Numbered from the stretch's first letter, positions 8,530-17,092 are shown. The stretch is 64,000 bases of DNA from Heyndrickxia camelliae (GCF_002844575.1 NZ_PIQO01000001.1:124001-188000), one strand, 5' to 3'. Made by a program: numbers and translations. Notes: generated from the letters alone by a model not told the origin.

Positions 8530-9828
8530 TTATTGCGGAACAAACGCAAGCTGCAAGATAAACAACACTGCGAATATATATACAAGCACATGAACTTGGC
8601 GCCATTTTCCTCTAACTATTTTTAAAATAGGGTAAGAAATAAAGCCGAGTGCAATACCTGTAGCAATACTGGAAGTTAACGGCATGCTTAAGATAATTAA
8701 GAATGCAGGAAATGCTTCATCGATTTCATTCCATTTGATATGGGCGACATTGCCTATCATTAAACTTCCTACAATTATTAATGCAGGAGCCGTAATTGCA
8801 TATATACCAGATACGGCATTTACGAGTGGGCTAAAAAAAGCAGAAATAATAAAAAGTATGGCTACAATGGTTGTCGTTAATCCTGTACGGCCACCGGCAG
8901 CTACACCAGAAGTCGATTCAATAAATGCGGTCGTGGGGCTCGTCCCGAAAACAGCACCAATCGTAGTACCGATAGAATCTGAAAGTAGTGCTCGACGTGC
9001 ACGTGGCAATTTCTTCCCACGCATTAAGCCTGCCTGTTCCGCGACGCCAACCATCGTACCAGTTGTATCAAAAATCGTTACGAGTAAGAAGGAAAAGACT
9101 ACAGCATATAAGCTATGATGAATTACATCACTAAAAGCGGAGATTGGGTTAACAATCATAAAATGCGGCAGAGAAGGTATTCCTACTATCCCTTTATCAA
9201 ATTTAAGCTGTCCAGTGAAAAAGGCGATAATTCCAGTAATTATCATGCCGATAAATAGTGCCCCATGAATTTTTCTTGCAAATAAAATTAAAGTAATGAC
9301 TAGCCCGACTATTGCTAGAATCGTTGACGGATCATGCAAGTTGCCAAGTTTCACTAAATTAGCTTTATCTCCAGTAATAATCCCTGTTTGCTTTAAACCA
9401 ATAAAGGCAATAAACAGACCGATACCGGCTGTAATACCATGCTTTAAATTATCAGGAATTGCTTCAATTAGCTTCTGGCGAAAAGGGGTTAAAGATAAGA
9501 TGATAAAAATGATACCTGCTACAAAAACGGCAGCAAATGCAGTGGTATAGGAAACATGTCCATGACTTCCGACAACGGAATAGGCGAAATAAGCATTCAT
9601 CCCCATCCCGGGAGCGATGGCAATTGGATAATTAGCGCATAAGGCCATCCATAATGTACCGATAACAGTAGCAATAATAGTAGCCATAAAAACATCATTA
9701 AAAGGCACGCCAGCATTATGAAGAATGACAGGATTAACAACGATAACATAAACCATGGTTAAAAAAGTAGTTAATCCAGCAACAACTTCCGTCTTAGGAT
9801 TCGTGCCGTTCTCTTTCAATTTAAACAT
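8530..9828 (-). CDS. NCS2 family purine (guanine/hypoxanthine) permease
   Basis: A 432-residue polytopic permease of the AzgA-like NCS2 family (B. subtilis PbuG/PbuO, 430-440 residues) that imports guanine and hypoxanthine with protons. The start is ATG 9828 (MFKLKENGTNPKTEV) with CGGAGGTA 5 nt upstream; the longer open frame to 9867 has no site. Typical segments: GLTTFLTMVYVIVVNPVIL, APGMGMNAYFAY, TSPTTAFIESTSGVAAGGRTGL. Up to 13 hydrophobic segments. Upstream lie CGAA-type boxes that may bind PurR; no purine riboswitch is present. Confidence 0.9.
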   Translation of the reverse strand: MFKLKENGTNPKTEVVAGLTTFLTMVYVIVVNPVILHNAGVPFNDVFMATIIATVIGTLWMALCANYPIAIAPGMGMNAYFAYSVVGSHGHVSYTTAFAAVFVAGIIFIILSLTPFRQKLIEAIPDNLKHGITAGIGLFIAFIGLKQTGIITGDKANLVKLGNLHDPSTILAIVGLVITLILFARKIHGALFIGMIITGIIAFFTGQLKFDKGIVGIPSLPHFMIVNPISAFSDVIHHSLYAVVFSFLLVTIFDTTGTMVGVAEQAGLMRGKKLPRARRALLSDSIGTTIGAVFGTSPTTAFIESTSGVAAGGRTGLTTTIVAILFIISAFFSPLVNAVSGIYAITAPALIIVGSLMIGNVAHIKWNEIDEAFPAFLIILSMPLTSSIATGIALGFISYPILKIVRGKWRQVHVLVYIFAVLFILQLAFVPQ

Positions 9829-9847
9829 ATAATACCTCCGAAAAATA

Positions 9848-9882
9848 CGAACGATTAAAAAACACATATTATATATTATTCG
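9848..9882 (-). promoter_or_regulatory. Candidate PurR boxes
   Basis: CGAAC at 9848-9852 and an opposed TTCG at 9879-9882, both in A/T-rich context, form an inverted pair upstream of the purine permease. PurR boxes in B. subtilis are inverted CGAA-centred elements; the spacing here (27 nt) is slightly longer than I expect (24-25). Confidence 0.35.
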
Positions 9883-9957
9883 TTTTTGAGCTGGTAAGCA
9901 ATAGTTTTTATTGTAGTTTCTCCATTTTTATTAAAAGAAATCATTACAAATAAAAAA

Positions 9958-9982
9958 AAAAAGGCCTCTTTTGTGCCTTTTT
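9958..9982 (-). terminator. Intrinsic terminator of the pit operon
   Basis: On the minus strand AAAAAGGC, a 9-nt loop and GCCTTTTT form the stem, followed by a long T-run. It begins at the pit stop codon. Confidence 0.75.
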
Positions 9983-10979
9983 AAATAAAAAGATTGAGAA
10001 TAAAGTAAACGATAGCTGATAATATAGCCGTAATTGGCAAAGTAATAATCCATGTAAATACAATTCTTTGCGCTGTATCCCATTTTACACCTCTTACTCG
10101 GTGGGCCGTCCCTACTCCAAGAATTGAAGAGGAAATAACGTGGGTGCTACTTACAGGAAGGTGTATAAATGTTGCACCGAAAATGATTAATGCAGAACTT
10201 AAATCTGCCGCTACCCCGTTGATAGGTTTAATCTTCATAATTTTTCCGCCAACTGTTTTGATAATTTTGTACCCTCCAATAGAGGTACCTAATCCCATTG
10301 CAGTTGCACAAGCAATTTGTACCCATAAAGGAATATCATGACCTTTAATCATGTTGCTGGATATTAGAGCTAACGTAATAATACCCATTGATTTTTGTGC
10401 ATCATTTGTACCATGGCTATAGGATTGTATAGCAGCTGTTAAAATTTGAATGAGACGAAATCGCTTATTTGTTTTTGCTAAATTAAAGTTTTTAAATGCG
10501 ACTTTGAAAATGCTATAAATTATAAAACCAATGATAAATGCAAGAATTGGCGAAATAATTAGAGCTTCAAGAATTTTAATAAATCCACTATATTTTATAG
10601 CTGAGAAACCTGCAGCGGCAATTGCTGCACCTGATAAAGAACCGATAATAGCGTGAGAGGAACTACTGGGAATTCCAAAGTACCATGTAAGTAAATTCCA
10701 GGCGATAGCTGAAATTAATGCAGCAAGGATAACAACTGCTCCATTGTGTATGGTGTATGGATTCACAATATCCTTTGATATAGTTTGGGCTACCCCTGTA
10801 AAAGTCAATGCTCCAAGAAAATTCATACATGCAGCAAGGATAATAGCATGTCTTGGTTTTAATGCCTTCGTTGAAACTGAAGTTGCGATTGCATTAGCAG
10901 TATCATGAAAACCGTTAATAAAATCGAAGCCAAGAGCAAAGATGACTGTTAACAAGGTGATTATAAAGACACTGTCCAT
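9981..10979 (-). CDS. pit: Low-affinity inorganic phosphate transporter, PiT family
   Basis: A 332-residue membrane protein that moves metal-phosphate with protons. The PiT signature occurs twice in opposite halves: GFDFINGFHDTANAIATSVSTKAL near residues 16-39 and GANDAQKS-like SHGTNDAQKSMG near residue 187. About ten membrane segments. The ATG start follows GGAGCATAAGCA. It lies 12 bp after the DUF47 gene and shares its operon, as in B. subtilis pit-ykaA. No Pho box was recognised upstream. Confidence 0.92.
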   Translation of the reverse strand: MDSVFIITLLTVIFALGFDFINGFHDTANAIATSVSTKALKPRHAIILAACMNFLGALTFTGVAQTISKDIVNPYTIHNGAVVILAALISAIAWNLLTWYFGIPSSSSHAIIGSLSGAAIAAAGFSAIKYSGFIKILEALIISPILAFIIGFIIYSIFKVAFKNFNLAKTNKRFRLIQILTAAIQSYSHGTNDAQKSMGIITLALISSNMIKGHDIPLWVQIACATAMGLGTSIGGYKIIKTVGGKIMKIKPINGVAADLSSALIIFGATFIHLPVSSTHVISSSILGVGTAHRVRGVKWDTAQRIVFTWIITLPITAILSAIVYFILNLFI

Positions 10980-10991
10980 TGCTTATGCTCC

Positions 10992-11612
10992 TTATGCGTT
11001 TTTCATAATAATACTTTCTAATATGTTTGCCACACTTTGGCAATCATCTGCAATCTCTTCTAGATTTTCATAAACTTCCTTGTACTTAATTAAACGAATA
11101 GGATCTTTCTCTTTTTGGAATAGTTCCTTAATAGATTCACGTAAAATATCATCACATAAAGACTCATATTCCTTAATTTTAATCGCATGTGGACGCATAT
11201 TCGGTAGTTTTTTGTTAAAAAGAAATTCGATAGCTTTTTGAATTTCCTTTGTACAATTCCGTATAGCCTCTACAAACTTATACATATACTCATCTGCATG
11301 GAGAATTACATATACTTCAAATATATAAGCACAATGTTCAAGACCATCAAGCACATCATCTAATACATTTGTAAGGGTAAGTAAATCCTCTCTTTCAATT
11401 GGTGTGATGAAAGCATCATTGAGCTCCATAATCATTTCATGCACATATGTATCGCCTTGTGTTTCAAACTCTTTCATTCTTTGTGCAAATTCTTTTAAAT
11501 TGCTCTCATTATTTAATTTGTAATCAGCAAAATAGTTTGCACTCTCGTGTAAATTCGCAGCAATGTTTTCTAATAGAACTGCAAACTTATCCTTTTTATT
11601 TTTAAATACCAT
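10992..11612 (-). CDS. DUF47 (PhoU-like) phosphate transport accessory protein
   Basis: A 206-residue, wholly helical, cytoplasmic protein of the YkaA/DUF47 family, related to PhoU. Members sit next to PiT transporters and are thought to modulate them. Acidic metal-binding-type motifs are seen (EREDLLTLTNVLDDVLDGLEH, and E..CDDILRE near the middle). The ATG start has AGGAGG 7 nt upstream. First gene of the pit operon, with a 12-bp gap to pit. Confident family call; mechanism known only by analogy. Confidence 0.9.
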   Translation of the reverse strand: MVFKNKKDKFAVLLENIAANLHESANYFADYKLNNESNLKEFAQRMKEFETQGDTYVHEMIMELNDAFITPIEREDLLTLTNVLDDVLDGLEHCAYIFEVYVILHADEYMYKFVEAIRNCTKEIQKAIEFLFNKKLPNMRPHAIKIKEYESLCDDILRESIKELFQKEKDPIRLIKYKEVYENLEEIADDCQSVANILESIIMKNA

Positions 11613-11767
11613 TACCTAACCTCCTGAAAGCTTGGTATACCAAACGTATTTATTTTAGCTGATTTTTTAACAAGTTAAAAGAAAAAAGTCTGAAGAACCT
11701 ATTAATAATTATTAGTTTTACACAATACGGAAAAAATACACACTAATTTTTGGGTCGAGCATGATTG

Positions 11768-11817
11768 TTGACGATGCATTTTAGAAAGGATACAATTATC
11801 TTGAATTCGAGATAATT
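11768..11817 (+). promoter_or_regulatory. SigA promoter overlapped by an MhqR-like operator
   Basis: TTGACG (11768-11773), a 17-nt spacer and TACAAT (11791-11796) make a near-ideal promoter. Overlapping the -10, 11794-11817 is a 24-nt palindrome, AATTATCT-TGAATTCG-AGATAATT, with a single mismatched pair. Its core ATCTTGAATTCGAGAT resembles the operator of MhqR, the MarR-type repressor of quinone-detoxification genes. The next gene, 130 bp on, is a WrbA-type quinone reductase, which fits. Confidence 0.75.
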
Positions 11818-11828
11818 GAATTCTAAAA

Positions 11829-11864
11829 GTAAAATTTAACGAGTATGCTCTCGATAAATTTTAC
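11829..11864 (+). other. Leader hairpin in the wrbA 5' UTR
   Basis: Fifteen-nucleotide arms (GTAAAATTTAACGAG and its complement with one mismatch) around a 6-nt loop, just downstream of the predicted transcription start. No T-run follows, so it is more likely an mRNA-stabilising or protein-binding leader structure than a terminator. No known riboswitch motif was recognised in the roughly 130-nt leader. Confidence 0.5.
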
Positions 11865-11948
11865 ATAAGTAGGCATAAAATATATACATTAATAAAATAT
11901 TATTAGTGTTGTAAGTCTGCTATTAATATTAAGTAAAGGAGCTTTTAA

Positions 11949-12560
11949 ATGACGAACGTAAATTTAGCGATTATTTACTATAGTTCAACAGGAACGAACT
12001 ATCAATTAGCAAAATGGGCTGAAGAAGCTGCTAAGCAAGCGGGTGCAGAAGTAAAGGTATTAAAAGTAGAAGAGCTTGCACCAGCTGCTGCAATTGAATC
12101 CAACCCAGCATGGAAAAAGCATTATGATGAAACACAAAATGTCCCAGTTGCAACAGCAGCTGACATCGAATGGGCAGATGCGATTATTTTCAGTGCACCA
12201 ACTCGTTTTGGAAATATTCCATCGCAAATGAAACAATTCTTAGACACATTAGGCGGTCTTTGGGCGTCAGGAAAAACAGTGAACAAAGTCGTAAGCGCTA
12301 TGGCTTCTGCTGGAAATTCAAATGGTGGCCAAGAGCAAACTATCCACGCTATTTATACATCTATGATGCATTGGGGCACAATCATTGTTCCTCCTGGTTA
12401 TACGGATCAATCTATCTATGCAGCCGGAGGAAATCCTTATGGTACAACAGTAACTCAAGGGCAAGATGGCAAAATAGTAGAAGATGCTGAAGCAGCTGTT
12501 AAACATCAGGCAAAGCGCACTGTTCAAGTTGCAGAATGGGTAAAAGCAGGGCAACAGTAA
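11949..12560 (+). CDS. wrbA: NAD(P)H:quinone oxidoreductase, WrbA type (flavodoxin-like)
   Basis: A 203-residue FMN protein that reduces quinones by two electrons, avoiding semiquinone radicals. The FMN phosphate-binding loop is YYSSTGTNYQLAKW (residues 10-23). SAPTRFGNIPSQMKQFLDTLGGLW is the family hallmark around residues 79-102, and GGQEQTIHAIYTSMMHWG follows. The ATG start has AAAGGAG 6 nt upstream. Monocistronic, bounded by a terminator, and preceded by a promoter with an MhqR-like palindrome, so induction by quinones or thiol-reactive electrophiles is expected. The repressor gene is not in the window. Confidence 0.9.
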   Translation: MTNVNLAIIYYSSTGTNYQLAKWAEEAAKQAGAEVKVLKVEELAPAAAIESNPAWKKHYDETQNVPVATAADIEWADAIIFSAPTRFGNIPSQMKQFLDTLGGLWASGKTVNKVVSAMASAGNSNGGQEQTIHAIYTSMMHWGTIIVPPGYTDQSIYAAGGNPYGTTVTQGQDGKIVEDAEAAVKHQAKRTVQVAEWVKAGQQ

Positions 12561-12579
12561 TAAATAAAAGATGATTAAA

Positions 12580-12611
12580 AACTCGTATCTTTAAAGATGC
12601 GGGTTTTTTTT
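12580..12611 (+). terminator. Intrinsic terminator of wrbA
   Basis: Stem AACTCGTATCTT with AAGATGCGGGTT (two wobble pairs), 2-nt loop, followed by eight T. Confidence 0.8.
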
Positions 12612-12750
12612 ATTGCCATAAACTCCATAAGCGGAAAGCATTGGCATAAATATGAACGCATTTTCGTAAATATGGTAAGGAAAGAAACTGTAATTCAGCA
12701 TTCTAGGTCAAGCTATGCATTACTAGAAATTCTGAAAGGAGTGATGATAT

Positions 12751-13938
12751 TTGGCCGGAGCATTAGATGGAATAAAAGTGTTGGATTTGACGCGGGTGCT
12801 GGCAGGGCCGCTGTGTACGATGATATTAGGAGATTTAGGCGCGGAAGTAGTGAAGGTAGAGGCACCCGGGGGCAGTGATGATACAAGAAATTGGGGACCG
12901 CCATTTCAAAATGGAGTAAGCGCTTATTACTTATGCGCTAACCGGAATAAAAAAAGTATTACTATCGATCTGAAATCCGATAAAGGGCAGCAATTGATAA
13001 AAGAGCTTGTATTAAAAAGTGATGTAGTCATACACAATTTTAAAACAGGGACGATGGAACGGTTAGGACTAGGGTATGATGTGCTATCAAAGTTAAATCC
13101 TAAACTAGTATTTTGTTCCATCACTGGATTTGGAGAAACCGGTCCATATAAAAATCTAGCTGGCTATGATTACATCATTCAAGCAATGTGTGGGTTGATG
13201 AGTATCACTGGTTCAAATGAATCAGGGCCGCAAAAAGTGGGGATTGCCATTACAGATATTTTAACCGGTTTATATGCCTGCATTGGCATTCAAGCAGCGT
13301 TGCTGGAAAGACAGAAATCTGGGACTGGACAAAAATTAGATATGGCTCTCTTTGATGCAGGAATCAGCTCGCTAGTGAATATTGCCAGTAATTTTTTGAT
13401 GACAAGAAAGCTTCCAAGCTTATTAGGAAATTTACATGCTAATATTGTCCCCTATCAAACATTTGAAACTAAAAACGGAAAAATGGTGATTGCCGTTGGA
13501 AATGACCGGCAATTTGAAAAACTATGCCAGATTCTTTCTCTAGGTGAATTGTACAGTGATCCAAAATTTAACACAAATGCTAATAGGGTAGAAAACCAGA
13601 AAGAGCTAATACCTATTTTGCAAAATAGATTGTCTGATTATGCAACAGAGTATTGGTTGGAAAGATGCAAGGAACATGGAATACCGTGTGGACCAATCAA
13701 TAACTTAAAAATGGTGTTTGAAGATCCTCAGGCATTAGCTAGAGAGATGTTAATACATGTCGATCATCCGGCAGCAGGGACAGTGAATTTAGTGGGGAGT
13801 CCTTTAAAATTGTCTAAAACACCAGTTCAGGTCACACAGCATCCCCCATTGCCTGGAGAACATACTCGTGAAATTTTAATATCAATGGGTTATTCGGAAA
13901 GGGAAATCCAACAAATGATGGATAATAATATCGTTTAG
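12751..13938 (+). CDS. CaiB/BaiF class III CoA-transferase (probable succinyl-CoA:glutarate CoA-transferase)
   Basis: A 395-residue class III CoA-transferase. It uses TTG at 12751 with a strong GAAAGGAGTGATG site. Landmarks: LDLTRVLAGPLCTMILGDLGAEVVKVE at the N-terminus, and the catalytic aspartate region GYDYIIQAMCGLMSITG (Asp near residue 136). These enzymes move CoA between carboxylates. The downstream genes encode an acyl-CoA dehydrogenase with a glutaryl-CoA-type pocket and a semialdehyde dehydrogenase. This makes glutarate the best guess for the acceptor, as in the SUGCT enzymes of this family. Substrate is inference; family is certain. Confidence 0.85.
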   Translation: MAGALDGIKVLDLTRVLAGPLCTMILGDLGAEVVKVEAPGGSDDTRNWGPPFQNGVSAYYLCANRNKKSITIDLKSDKGQQLIKELVLKSDVVIHNFKTGTMERLGLGYDVLSKLNPKLVFCSITGFGETGPYKNLAGYDYIIQAMCGLMSITGSNESGPQKVGIAITDILTGLYACIGIQAALLERQKSGTGQKLDMALFDAGISSLVNIASNFLMTRKLPSLLGNLHANIVPYQTFETKNGKMVIAVGNDRQFEKLCQILSLGELYSDPKFNTNANRVENQKELIPILQNRLSDYATEYWLERCKEHGIPCGPINNLKMVFEDPQALAREMLIHVDHPAAGTVNLVGSPLKLSKTPVQVTQHPPLPGEHTREILISMGYSEREIQQMMDNNIV

Positions 13939-13951
13939 GAGAGTGATAGAA

Positions 13952-15145
13952 ATGAATTTTGATTTTACAGAGGAGCAGCAATTGCTAAGGAAAACGGTTA
14001 GAAGTTTTGTCGATAAAGAAATAATGCCGTTTATTGGAGAATGGGATTCTAGCGGACATTTCGAGCCAAGGATTATGAAAAGGTTGGCAGATCTTGGACT
14101 AATGGGAGTTTGTATCCCAGAGAAATACGGTGGAGGCGGAATGGATTATAATGCTTTAGCAATCGTTTGTGAAGAGCTGGAAAGAGGAGATACCGCCTAT
14201 CGCACTGCCGTATCTGTACATACTGGGTTGAACAGTATGACCCTTCTGCAATGGGGGACAGAGGAACAAAAGATAAAATACTTAGTTCCGCAAGCAAAGG
14301 GAGAAAAGGTTGGAGCTTTCGGTTTAACGGAACCTGGTGCCGGATCTGACGTGGCTGCTATCAATACCTCAGCTACTAGAGAAGGAGATACCTATATTTT
14401 AAATGGGCAAAAAACGTGGATTTCTTTATGTGATGTAGCAGATCATTTTCTCGTTTTTGCTTATACAGATAAAAGCAAAAAACATCATGGAATATCTGCT
14501 TTTATTGTGGAGAGAACGATGGAGGGGTTTTCTTCTAAGGCAATTAAAGGAAAGCATGGTATTCGTGCAGGAAATACAGGAGAAATCTTTTTGGACCATG
14601 TAAGGGTTCCTAAGGAAAATTTATTAGGGGAGGAAGGGGAAGGATTCAAAATTGCCATGTCTGCGCTTGACAATGGAAGATTTACCGTTGCAGCGGGAGC
14701 ATGCGGCCTCATTATGGCATCCTTAGAGGCATCTCTAAAATATTGTCATGAACGAACAACATTTGGTAAAGAGATTGGAAGACACCAGCTTGTGCAGCAG
14801 ATGATTGCTAATATGGAGGCAGGTTTGCAAATGAGCAGGCTTCTTGTATATAAAGCGGGTGAATTGAAGAACCAGGGAAAACGAAATACGCGGGAGACTT
14901 CATTAGCCAAATGGCAGTCCTGTAATTTTGCCAATAAAGCTGCTGATGATGCGGTGCAAATACATGGTGCATATGGTTATTCTGATGAATATCCTGTTGC
15001 CCGCTACTTACGAAACTCGAAAGCACCTGTCATTTATGAGGGTACTCGGGAAATTCATACTATTATGCAGGCGGAATACGCACTCGGCTATAGGGTAGAT
15101 AAACCTTTAAATAAAACACTTCCTTCATGGCCCTTTGAGGAGTAA
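13952..15145 (+). CDS. Acyl-CoA dehydrogenase, probably glutaryl-CoA dehydrogenase
   Basis: A 397-residue FAD-dependent acyl-CoA dehydrogenase, starting at ATG 13952 behind AGGAGAGTGAT. FAD/substrate motifs: GLTEPGAGSD and KTWIS. The catalytic base is the Glu in IYEGTREIH, near residue 363, the position used by glutaryl-CoA and short-chain enzymes. TAYRTAVSVHTGL has Arg near residue 84, where glutaryl-CoA dehydrogenases carry the arginine that binds the distal carboxylate (YRSAMSV in the human enzyme). Oxidative decarboxylation to crotonyl-CoA is therefore likely. It starts 13 bp after the CoA-transferase gene, consistent with one operon. Confidence 0.85.
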   Translation: MNFDFTEEQQLLRKTVRSFVDKEIMPFIGEWDSSGHFEPRIMKRLADLGLMGVCIPEKYGGGGMDYNALAIVCEELERGDTAYRTAVSVHTGLNSMTLLQWGTEEQKIKYLVPQAKGEKVGAFGLTEPGAGSDVAAINTSATREGDTYILNGQKTWISLCDVADHFLVFAYTDKSKKHHGISAFIVERTMEGFSSKAIKGKHGIRAGNTGEIFLDHVRVPKENLLGEEGEGFKIAMSALDNGRFTVAAGACGLIMASLEASLKYCHERTTFGKEIGRHQLVQQMIANMEAGLQMSRLLVYKAGELKNQGKRNTRETSLAKWQSCNFANKAADDAVQIHGAYGYSDEYPVARYLRNSKAPVIYEGTREIHTIMQAEYALGYRVDKPLNKTLPSWPFEE

Positions 15146-15187
15146 TTATTCTTTTAGATAATTTTATAAAGAAGGTGGAGGATCAGC

Positions 15188-16642
15188 ATGCAGTTAGATG
15201 GTCAATATACAAAAAGTATCTATATTGACGGCAGTTGGGTTGATGCAGATAATGGCAATCAAGAGGATGTTTTTAATCCAGCCAACTTGAATAAAATAAA
15301 ATCTTTTTCCTATGGAAACGGGATAGATGCACGGAAGGCTGTGAAAAGCGCGAAAAAGGCATTTCCAGATTGGGCAAATCTCTCTGCTAGGGAGCGTTCG
15401 ACATATCTATATGCGGCCTATACATTAATGATGGAGAAACAAGAAGAGCTGGCAAGAATTTTGACGACAGAGCAGGGAAAACCACTTGCAGAGGCAAGAG
15501 GAGAAATTGCTTCTGCTGCAAGTTATTTGCAATGGTATGCGGAGGAAGGAAATCGGACGTATGGCGAAATCATCCCTTCCTCGAACAAAGGAAAGAGATT
15601 ATTTGTTGTTCCACAGCCAATTGGAGTCGTTGCCGCCATTACTCCATGGAATTTTCCCTCCTCGATGATTGCAAGAAAACTGGGTCCAGCACTCGCAGCT
15701 GGATGTACGGTTGTTTTAAAACCAGCAGAGCAAACACCTCTGTCCGCAATAGCATTAGTGAAAATTTTTGAGGAAGTAGGATTGCCAAAAGGGGTACTAA
15801 ATTTAGTGACAGGAGACCCTGTATCGATAGGTCAAGAATTCATGAGTAACGAGGATGTCCGTTTAATTACTTTTACAGGATCGACGGAAGTTGGGAAACT
15901 ATTAATGAGAGGCAGTGCTGATACGGTGAAAAAGCTCTCATTAGAATTAGGTGGCCACGCCCCAATTCTAATTTTTGAAGATTCTGATTTAGAACAGGCC
16001 GTGAAGATGACGATTATGAGTAAATTCAGAAACTGCGGTCAAACATGTATTTGTGCAAATCGTATTTATGTACAGCGCTCGATTCAAGAGGCATTTACCT
16101 CAAAATTAACAGAACAAATCGATGCATTGAAAATAGGAGCAGGCCTTGACGAACAAGTAAATATTGGTCCATTAATTGATGAAAATGCCCTATTAAAGGT
16201 AAAAGATCAGTACGAAGATGCCATTTCGAAAGGTGCGGTTACTGCAACAGGAGGAAGAGTGCATAAGGGACAGCTTGACGGATATTTTTTTGAACCAACT
16301 GTGTTAACCAATGTATCTAATCAAATGAAAGTGATGAACGAAGAAACATTCGGACCGCTGTTGCCAATTCAATCCTTTGAAACGGAAGAAGAGGTTATTG
16401 CACTAGCGAATCATGACAGATATGGTCTAGCCGCCTATTTATTTACGGAAAATTTAAATCGTGCATTAAGAGTTATGGAAAAACTGGAATATGGAATAGT
16501 CGGGATAAACGATGTTTTCCCTGCAGTAGCAGAAGCCCCGTTTGGCGGCATCAAACAATCCGGACTGGGAAAAGAAGGCGGACGCGAAGGAATCATGGAA
16601 TATCTTGAAATGAAATATGTATCGATGGGGATAAAACAATAG
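15188..16642 (+). CDS. NAD(P)-dependent succinate/glutarate-semialdehyde dehydrogenase
   Basis: A 484-residue aldehyde dehydrogenase of the GabD/DavD group. Catalytic Glu near residue 253 (LELGGHAP) and nucleophilic Cys near residue 287 (RNCGQTCICANR), a context typical of succinate-semialdehyde dehydrogenases. The N-terminal ITPWNFPSSMIARK and FTGSTEVGK cofactor segments are intact. ATG start behind GAAGGTGGAGGATC. It lies 42 bp after the acyl-CoA dehydrogenase, so the three genes can convert glutarate semialdehyde to glutarate, glutaryl-CoA and crotonyl-CoA. An aminotransferase for 5-aminovalerate is not adjacent. Confidence 0.87.
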   Translation: MQLDGQYTKSIYIDGSWVDADNGNQEDVFNPANLNKIKSFSYGNGIDARKAVKSAKKAFPDWANLSARERSTYLYAAYTLMMEKQEELARILTTEQGKPLAEARGEIASAASYLQWYAEEGNRTYGEIIPSSNKGKRLFVVPQPIGVVAAITPWNFPSSMIARKLGPALAAGCTVVLKPAEQTPLSAIALVKIFEEVGLPKGVLNLVTGDPVSIGQEFMSNEDVRLITFTGSTEVGKLLMRGSADTVKKLSLELGGHAPILIFEDSDLEQAVKMTIMSKFRNCGQTCICANRIYVQRSIQEAFTSKLTEQIDALKIGAGLDEQVNIGPLIDENALLKVKDQYEDAISKGAVTATGGRVHKGQLDGYFFEPTVLTNVSNQMKVMNEETFGPLLPIQSFETEEEVIALANHDRYGLAAYLFTENLNRALRVMEKLEYGIVGINDVFPAVAEAPFGGIKQSGLGKEGGREGIMEYLEMKYVSMGIKQ

Positions 16643-16651
16643 AAATAAGAT

Positions 16652-17092
16652 ATGGTGTGGGAAAAAGGAGGAGAAACGGTGAAAAATTAGGGAAAGTGTG
16701 GAAATTTCTTGGTGAAGCGATGAAAAAGAAGTAAGAACTGATGAAATAAAGATGTAGTGTGGGAAAAAAGAGTAAAAATGATGAAAAACTAGGGAAAAGT
16801 GTGGAATTTTCTTGGTGAAGGGATGAAAAAGAAGTGAGATCTGATGAAATAAAGATGTGGTGTGGGAAAAAAGAGTAGAAATGATGAAAAACTAGGGGAA
16901 AGTGTGGAATTTTCTTGAAGAAGCGATGAAAAAGAAGTGAGATCTGATGAAATAAAGATGTGGTGTGGGAAAAAAGCGGAGAAATGATGAAAAATTAGGG
17001 AAAAGTGTGGAATTTTCTTGATGAAGCGATGAAAAAGAAGTGAGAATTGATGAAATAAAGGTGTAGTGTGGAAAAAATAGGATAAGCGATGC
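16652..17092. repeat. 103-bp tandem repeat array, about four copies
   Basis: The landmark GTGTGGGAAAAA recurs at 16655, 16757, 16860, 16963 and (truncated) 17066, a period of 102-103 bp. Whole units align, sharing for example GTGTGGAATTTTCTTG, GATGAAAAAGAAG and TGATGAAATAAAG. The plus strand is extremely purine-rich with only about four C per unit. The period is not a multiple of three, and the plus strand is full of stops, so it is non-coding. It occupies the gap between two convergent genes. Units differ by a few substitutions, so the array is not brand-new. Confidence 0.92.

Noticed and set aside
8411-8593. 60-codon plus-strand ORF with a GGAAAG site
   Set aside because: It overlaps the 3' end of the purine permease in antisense and has no recognisable family features.
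9829-9980. Purine riboswitch upstream of the purine permease
   Set aside because: The conserved aptamer core was not found in the short leader.
12170-12490. 106-codon frame inside wrbA
   Set aside because: Alternate frame within a clearly coding gene; no independent start site.
12620-12660. Sigma-L (-24/-12) promoter before the CoA-transferase operon
   Set aside because: A TTGGCA is present, but the distance to the next GC does not fit GG-N10-GC.
16652-17092. CRISPR array
   Set aside because: Units are contiguous 103-bp repeats without unique spacers, and no cas genes are present.
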